A stretch of DNA of 64,000 bases from Vibrio fluvialis (lineage in GTDB: Bacteria > Pseudomonadota > Gammaproteobacteria > Enterobacterales > Vibrionaceae), in assembly GCF_900460245.1 (NCBI RefSeq), contig NZ_UHIP01000001.1, forward strand, positions 1,364,001 to 1,428,000, given 5' to 3'. The notes beneath the pieces were generated by a model. That model made no database searches and was not told the origin of the DNA. It was given only the letters and a program-made list of their open reading frames with translations. The position numbers and the translations under genes were made by a program. Positions 58,911 through 64,000 of the stretch are shown piece by piece. Position 1 is the stretch's first letter; each line of letters opens with the position of its first letter.

Positions 58911-61526
58911 ATGAATCGGATGGATACTATGACCACTCAAAACGATATCAACAGCCAATACCGGAAACTGCTGCCCGGCACAAATATCAGTTATTTTGAT
59001 GCCGAAGAAGCGGTCAACGCAATTGCGCCCGGTGCCTACGCGACGCTGCCTTATACCTCGCGCGTTCTGGCTGAAAACTTGGTTCGCCGCTGCGAACCCG
59101 AAGCACTGACAGACTCCCTGAAACAACTGATTGAACGCAAACGCGACCTTGATTTCCCCTGGTATCCGGCGCGCGTGGTGTGTCACGATATTCTTGGCCA
59201 AACCGCGTTGGTTGATTTGGCTGGCCTGCGCGATGCGATAGCAGAGCAGGGCGGCGATCCGGCCAAAGTGAACCCGGTGGTGGAAACGCAGCTGATTGTT
59301 GACCACTCGCTTGCGGTCGAACACGCAGGGTTTGAACCGGATGCGTTTGAGAAAAACCGCGCGATTGAAGATCGCCGCAACGAAGACCGTTTTCACTTCA
59401 TCGAATGGTGCAAAACCGCGTTTAAAAACGTCAGCGTGATTCCTGCCGGGAACGGCATCATGCACCAGATCAACCTGGAAAAAATGTCGCCTGTGGTGCA
59501 ACTGAAAAACGGCGTGGCGTTTCCTGATACGTGTGTCGGCACTGACAGTCACACGCCGCACGTCGATTCTCTTGGCGTCATCGCGATTGGTGTTGGCGGT
59601 TTGGAAGCTGAAACCGTGATGCTCGGTCGCCCATCCATGATGCGCCTGCCGGACATCGTCGGCGTGAAACTGACCGGCAAACGCAAACCGGGCATTACCG
59701 CCACCGACATCGTCTTGGCGATCACCGAATTTCTGCGCGGCGAACGCGTGGTGTCGTCTTATCTCGAATTTTTCGGTGAAGGGGCGAAAGAGCTTACCAT
59801 CGGCGACCGCGCGACGATTTCCAACATGACTCCGGAATATGGTGCCAGCGCGGGCATGTTCTACATTGATGAGCAGACCATCAACTACCTGAAACTGACT
59901 GGCCGCGATGCCGAACAAGTGGCGCTGGTTGAACAGTATGCCAAACAAACTGGCTTGTGGGCGGATGCGCTGGAGACGGCGCAATACGAACGCGTATTGG
60001 AGTTTGATCTCTCGCAGGTAGAACGTAACTTGGCCGGGCCTTCCAACCCGCATCGTCGTCTGCCCACCTCGCAACTGGTGCAACGTGGCATCGCCGGAAA
60101 GTGGGAAGAAAAAGCGGGCGAAATGCCCGATGGTGCTGTGATCATCGCCGCTATTACGTCGTGTACCAACACCAGTAACCCACGCAACGTGGTCGCGGCT
60201 GGCTTGGTGGCGAAAAAAGCCAATGAACTGGGTTTGGTGCGTAAACCGTGGGTGAAAACTTCATTTGCGCCGGGATCGAAAGTCGCCAAATTGTATCTTG
60301 AAGAAGCCAAGCTGCTGCCTGAATTGGAAAAGTTGGGCTTTGGCATCGTGGCGTATGCGTGTACCACCTGTAACGGCATGAGTGGCGCGCTGGATCCGAA
60401 GATCCAACAAGAGATCATCGATCGCGATCTGTACGCGACCGCCGTGTTGTCGGGCAACCGTAACTTTGATGGTCGGATTCACCCCTACGCCAAACAAGCG
60501 TTTCTGGCCTCGCCACCGTTGGTGGTGGCTTATGCGCTGGCGGGTACGATTCGCTTTGATATCGAGCGCGATGCGCTGGGGCATGATGCCAACGGTAAGC
60601 CGATTTACCTCAACGATATCTGGCCAAGCGATGAAGAGATTGATGCGATTGTGAATCAGCACGTTAAACCTGAGCAGTTCAATCAAGTCTACATTCAAAT
60701 GTTTAAACTCGATGACGCCGAGCAAAACAGCAATCCACTGTACGACTGGCGCCCAATGAGTACCTACATTCGCCGTCCGCCGTATTGGGAAGGCGCACTG
60801 GCGGGTGAACGCACGCTTAAAGGCATGCGCCCATTGGCGGTGGTGGGTGACAACATCACCACCGACCACCTGTCACCATCAAACGCGATTCTGGCCAGCA
60901 GCGCCGCGGGTGAATACCTGACTAAAATGGGCGTGCCGGAAGAGGATTTTAACTCCTACGCGACGCATCGCGGCGATCATCTGACGGCGCAACGCGCAAC
61001 GTTTGCCAACCCGAAACTGTTCAACGAAATGGTTAAAGAGAACGGCGACGTGGTGCAAGGTTCGCTTGCGCGTATCGAACCGGACGGCAAAGTGACGCGC
61101 ATGTGGGAAGCGATTGAAACCTACATGCAGCGCAAACAGCCGCTGATCATTGTGGCGGGCGCCGACTACGGCCAAGGGTCTTCGCGCGACTGGGCAGCCA
61201 AAGGTGTGCGTTTAGCCGGTGTGGAAGCGATTGTCGCCGAAGGTTTTGAGCGCATCCACCGTACCAACCTGGTCGGCATGGGCGTGTTGCCACTGCAATT
61301 CAAAGAGGGCGTGAATCGCCTCACGCTGGGACTCGATGGCACCGAACTGTACGACGTGGTGGGTGACATCAAGCCGGGCTGCGATTTGGCGCTGGTGATC
61401 ACTCGTCAAAATGGCGAGAAGCTGGATGTCGCGGTGACATGTCGTTTGGATACCGCCGATGAAGTGCATGTGTATAACGCAGGCGGTGTGCTGCAGCGTT
61501 TTGCGCAAGACTTTTTGGCGAACTGA
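58911..61526 (+). CDS. acnD: 2-methylcitrate dehydratase, iron-sulfur type
   Basis: The 871-residue protein of the aconitase family dehydrates 2-methylcitrate to 2-methyl-aconitate. Cluster cysteines are in ITSCTNTSNPRN and YACTTCNGMSG. The swivel domain has ADYGQGSSRDWAAKG. AcnD replaces PrpD of E. coli and needs PrpF, which follows 14 bases downstream. GGGA lies 7 bases before the ATG at 58911; inner ATGs at 58920 and 58929 are possible. Confidence 0.94.
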   Translation: MNRMDTMTTQNDINSQYRKLLPGTNISYFDAEEAVNAIAPGAYATLPYTSRVLAENLVRRCEPEALTDSLKQLIERKRDLDFPWYPARVVCHDILGQTALVDLAGLRDAIAEQGGDPAKVNPVVETQLIVDHSLAVEHAGFEPDAFEKNRAIEDRRNEDRFHFIEWCKTAFKNVSVIPAGNGIMHQINLEKMSPVVQLKNGVAFPDTCVGTDSHTPHVDSLGVIAIGVGGLEAETVMLGRPSMMRLPDIVGVKLTGKRKPGITATDIVLAITEFLRGERVVSSYLEFFGEGAKELTIGDRATISNMTPEYGASAGMFYIDEQTINYLKLTGRDAEQVALVEQYAKQTGLWADALETAQYERVLEFDLSQVERNLAGPSNPHRRLPTSQLVQRGIAGKWEEKAGEMPDGAVIIAAITSCTNTSNPRNVVAAGLVAKKANELGLVRKPWVKTSFAPGSKVAKLYLEEAKLLPELEKLGFGIVAYACTTCNGMSGALDPKIQQEIIDRDLYATAVLSGNRNFDGRIHPYAKQAFLASPPLVVAYALAGTIRFDIERDALGHDANGKPIYLNDIWPSDEEIDAIVNQHVKPEQFNQVYIQMFKLDDAEQNSNPLYDWRPMSTYIRRPPYWEGALAGERTLKGMRPLAVVGDNITTDHLSPSNAILASSAAGEYLTKMGVPEEDFNSYATHRGDHLTAQRATFANPKLFNEMVKENGDVVQGSLARIEPDGKVTRMWEAIETYMQRKQPLIIVAGADYGQGSSRDWAAKGVRLAGVEAIVAEGFERIHRTNLVGMGVLPLQFKEGVNRLTLGLDGTELYDVVGDIKPGCDLALVITRQNGEKLDVAVTCRLDTADEVHVYNAGGVLQRFAQDFLAN

Positions 61527-61540
61527 GAAGGAGTGATGCA

Positions 61541-62779
61541 ATGAGCAATGTCAGCACAACTTCTCCATGGACCACCGCTGAGATGCTGTCTCAATCAGTG
61601 TTTTCTCAAACCCGAGTGCCCGCGACGTACATGCGTGGCGGCACCAGCAAAGGGGTATTTTTCCGTCTGGGCGATCTGCCGCCAGCGGCGCAGGTTGCGG
61701 GCGCGGCGCGCGATCGCTTACTCATGCGCGTGATTGGCAGCCCGGATCCGTACGGCAAACAGATTGACGGCATGGGCGGCGCCACTTCAAGCACCAGTAA
61801 AACCGTGATTGTGTCGCAAAGTGCTCAAGCGGGTCATGACGTCGATTATCTGTTTGGACAAGTGTCGATTGATAAAGCGTTTGTCGACTGGAGCGGTAAC
61901 TGCGGCAATCTGTCGGCGGCGATTGGTCCGTTTGCAATTTACGCCGGATTCATTGCACCAGAGCGCATTCCTCACAACGGTGTGGTTGAGGTGCGCGTGT
62001 GGCAGGTCAACATCAGCAAAACCATCGTCGTACATGTGCCGATCAAAGATGGCTTGGTGCAGGAAACGGGCGAGTTTGAACTCGATGGCGTGACTTTCCC
62101 AGCGGCGGAAATTCAGGTCGATTTCATGGACCCGGCTGACGGTGAAGGCTCTATGTTCCCGACCGGAAATTTGGTCGATGATCTTGATGTTCCGGGCGTA
62201 GGCACATTTAACGCCACGTTAATCAATGCGGGCATTCCGACGATTTTTGTCGATGCCGCGTCGATTGGCTATCAGGGCACGGAGCTTCAGGATGACATCA
62301 ACAACGACAGCAAAGCGCTGGCGATGTTTGAAACCATTCGTGCCTACGGCGCGCTGAAAATGGGGCTGATTCAAGACCTCAGTGAAGCGCAAACCCGTCA
62401 GCACACTCCAAAAATTGCGTTTGTCTCCAAACCGCAAACCTACACCGCATCCAGCGGCAAAACCGTTGCAGCCAGTGATGTCGATGTCCTGGTGCGCGCG
62501 TTGTCGATGGGCAAATTGCATCACGCCATGATGGGGACCGCTGCCGTTGCCATCGCTGCCGCGGCGTGTGTGCCAGGAACGCTGGTGAATTTGGCCGCCG
62601 GTGGCGGAGAGAAAACGTCGGTGACCTTTGGTCACCCTTCGGGAACATTAAAAGTTGGCGCCAGTGCAAGCGAAACGACGCAAGGTTGGGTGGTAGAAAA
62701 AGCCGTGATGGGTCGCAGCGCACGTATTTTGATGGAAGGCTGGGTGCGCGTGCCCGCAGAAACCATCAACCACGGCTAA
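61541..62779 (+). CDS. prpF: 2-methyl-aconitate isomerase
   Basis: The 412-residue protein of the diaminopimelate-epimerase-like fold begins with the typical VPATYMRGGTSKGVFF. It isomerises trans-/cis-2-methyl-aconitate so that AcnD can complete the pathway. SGNCGNLSAAIGPFAIYAG and a C-terminal GKLHHAMMGTAAVAIAAAA are conserved. GAAGGAG precedes the ATG. It is coupled with acnD. Confidence 0.93.
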   Translation: MSNVSTTSPWTTAEMLSQSVFSQTRVPATYMRGGTSKGVFFRLGDLPPAAQVAGAARDRLLMRVIGSPDPYGKQIDGMGGATSSTSKTVIVSQSAQAGHDVDYLFGQVSIDKAFVDWSGNCGNLSAAIGPFAIYAGFIAPERIPHNGVVEVRVWQVNISKTIVVHVPIKDGLVQETGEFELDGVTFPAAEIQVDFMDPADGEGSMFPTGNLVDDLDVPGVGTFNATLINAGIPTIFVDAASIGYQGTELQDDINNDSKALAMFETIRAYGALKMGLIQDLSEAQTRQHTPKIAFVSKPQTYTASSGKTVAASDVDVLVRALSMGKLHHAMMGTAAVAIAAAACVPGTLVNLAAGGGEKTSVTFGHPSGTLKVGASASETTQGWVVEKAVMGRSARILMEGWVRVPAETINHG

Positions 62780-62804
62780 GCCAGAACAATCAAGGAGAAG
62801 CACC

Positions 62805-64000
62805 ATGTCTGCATATTTAAAGGAATATCAATGGGCAAAGGATGAGCCGCAAGCGTTCTGGAAAGCTCAAGCCCAAAACATCGACTGGTTTGAATTCCCT
62901 CAAACCATTTTGCAAAAAGACGAACACGGCATTGAACGCTGGTTCCCGGATGGTTTGCTCAACACCTCGTGGTTGGCACTGGATTACCACTGTGAACAGG
63001 GTCGCGGCGACCAAACGGCGCTGATTTATGATTCGCCGGTGACGGGCAAAAAACAGCGGTACAGCTACACCGCCCTGCGGGATTGTGTCGCTCGCGTGGC
63101 GGGCATGTTGGCCGAGCAGGGCGTCACCAAAGGCGATCGCGTAATCATCTATATGCCGATGATCCCGGAAGCGGCGATGGCGATGCTGGCGTGTGCGCGT
63201 TTGGGCGCCATTCACTCGGTGGTGTTTGGCGGCTTTGCGCCAAACGAGCTGGCGGTGCGTATTGAAGACGCCGAACCCAAAGTCATTATGACGGCCTCTT
63301 GCGGTGTGGAAGTCAACAAAGTGATTCCCTATAAGCCAATGGTCGATAAAGCGATCATGGACAGTCGTTGGAAACCGGAAAAAGTGTTGGTGTATCAACG
63401 CCCGGAGTGCCTTGCCGATTTAACCAGTGAACGCGATTTGGAATGGAACACGCTGATTCAAAGCGCGCTGCCGCATGCGTGTGTGCCTGTACTGGCAACG
63501 GACCCGCTTTACATTCTGTACACCTCGGGAACGACAGGCAAACCCAAAGGGGTGGTGCGTGACAACGGCGGTCATGCCGTCGCGATGAAATACTCGATGA
63601 GCTGTATTTACAACATGCCGCAAAATGGCGTGTTCTGGGCCGCATCAGATGTGGGCTGGGTGGTGGGGCATTCTTACATTGTGTATGCGCCGCTGATTCA
63701 CGGCTGCACAACCATTTTGTACGAAGGTAAACCAGTGCGTACGCCGGATCCGGGTGCCTTCTGGCGCGTGTGTCAGGAATACAAAGTCACTGCACTGTTC
63801 TCGGCGCCAACGGCTTTCCGAGCCATCAAGAAAGAAGATCCGAATGGCGAGTATCTTAAGCACTATGACCTGTCGAGCGTGAAAACCATCTTCATGGCGG
63901 GTGAACGTTTGGATCCGCCAACTTTAGAATGGGTCGAATCGCAAACCGACAAACCGGTCATTGACCACTGGTGGCAAACCGAAACGGGCTGGGCGATTGC
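62805..64000 (+). CDS. prpE: Propionyl-CoA synthetase, 5' part (cut by window end)
   Basis: 398 codons are visible from the ATG at 62805, which has AAGGAG 7 bases upstream. The frame stays open to the edge, so roughly the N-terminal two thirds of a protein of about 630 residues is present. It is an acyl-adenylate-forming enzyme: LYILYTSGTTGKPKGVVRDN is the ATP/AMP-binding P-loop motif, and WWQTETGW is the later adenylate motif. It activates propionate to propionyl-CoA, the first step of the methylcitrate cycle, and ends the prpB-prpC-acnD-prpF-prpE order. Confidence 0.93.
   Translation, partial: MSAYLKEYQWAKDEPQAFWKAQAQNIDWFEFPQTILQKDEHGIERWFPDGLLNTSWLALDYHCEQGRGDQTALIYDSPVTGKKQRYSYTALRDCVARVAGMLAEQGVTKGDRVIIYMPMIPEAAMAMLACARLGAIHSVVFGGFAPNELAVRIEDAEPKVIMTASCGVEVNKVIPYKPMVDKAIMDSRWKPEKVLVYQRPECLADLTSERDLEWNTLIQSALPHACVPVLATDPLYILYTSGTTGKPKGVVRDNGGHAVAMKYSMSCIYNMPQNGVFWAASDVGWVVGHSYIVYAPLIHGCTTILYEGKPVRTPDPGAFWRVCQEYKVTALFSAPTAFRAIKKEDPNGEYLKHYDLSSVKTIFMAGERLDPPTLEWVESQTDKPVIDHWWQTETGWAI

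Noticed and set aside
58890..60083. 397-codon minus-strand frame opposite acnD
   Set aside because: It lies entirely over the strongly conserved aconitase-family gene, has no recognisable domain and an Arg/His/Phe-rich composition typical of the antisense of a biased gene.

Overview
The window reads as chromosomal DNA of a Vibrio, about 50% GC and almost fully coding. The gene content and order (cosR-opuD, aspC, asnS, queD, sdaC-sdaA, pabB, class I fumarase, ycjX-ycjF-tyrR, mglBAC, prpBC-acnD-prpF-prpE) match, from memory, the VC1276-VC1340 stretch of the large V. cholerae chromosome. Insertions such as lacZ, tctABC and an H-NOX/kinase pair make V. cholerae itself unlikely; a V. furnissii/V. 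fluvialis-type species is my inference. I saw no tRNA, rRNA, IS element, prophage, integron or CRISPR array.

Layout. 1-8.1 kb: the end of a two-component system, the osmoregulator CosR facing its BCCT transporter, a chemoreceptor with an amino-acid-type Cache pocket, and a cNMP/CBS/nucleotidyltransferase protein paired with a DEDD exonuclease. 8.2-15.2 kb: a small outer-membrane barrel, aspartate aminotransferase, two small proteins, asparaginyl-tRNA synthetase, a chemoreceptor with a c-type heme motif, and queD. 15.2-23.5 kb: a MacAB efflux operon with its own outer-membrane lipoprotein, the serine operon sdaC-sdaA behind a PurR-like palindrome, and a Nudix CoA hydrolase. 23.6-29.3 kb: an H-NOX nitric-oxide sensor and its hybrid kinase, broken by an in-frame TAA, then pabB and fumarase. 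29.4-36.1 kb: ycjX-ycjF, tyrR, an acetyltransferase, an HD hydrolase, a DUF2947 protein and rhtA. 36.3-42.4 kb: a dicarboxylate-type Na+ symporter with a soluble histidine kinase and a stand-alone receiver, a LysR/nitroreductase group, and a NifX-like/NqrM-like pair. 42.7-49.8 kb: lacZ and mglBAC, linked by shared LacI/GalR-type operators. 49.9-54.8 kb: a multi-hairpin intergenic element, a DOPA-dioxygenase-like protein, tctCBA and a LysE exporter. 54.8-64 kb: AraC and GntR regulators and the AcnD/PrpF-type methylcitrate operon, cut by the window end inside prpE.

Much of the window concerns carbon and nitrogen supply: serine, aspartate, lactose/galactose, tricarboxylates and propionate. These genes sit among several sensory modules (two chemoreceptors, H-NOX/kinase, a soluble kinase/receiver pair, CosR, TyrR, GntR). 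Most convergent gene pairs are separated by clear bidirectional terminators. Start codons were re-chosen where the longest reading frame lacked a ribosome-binding site or ran through a regulatory palindrome.
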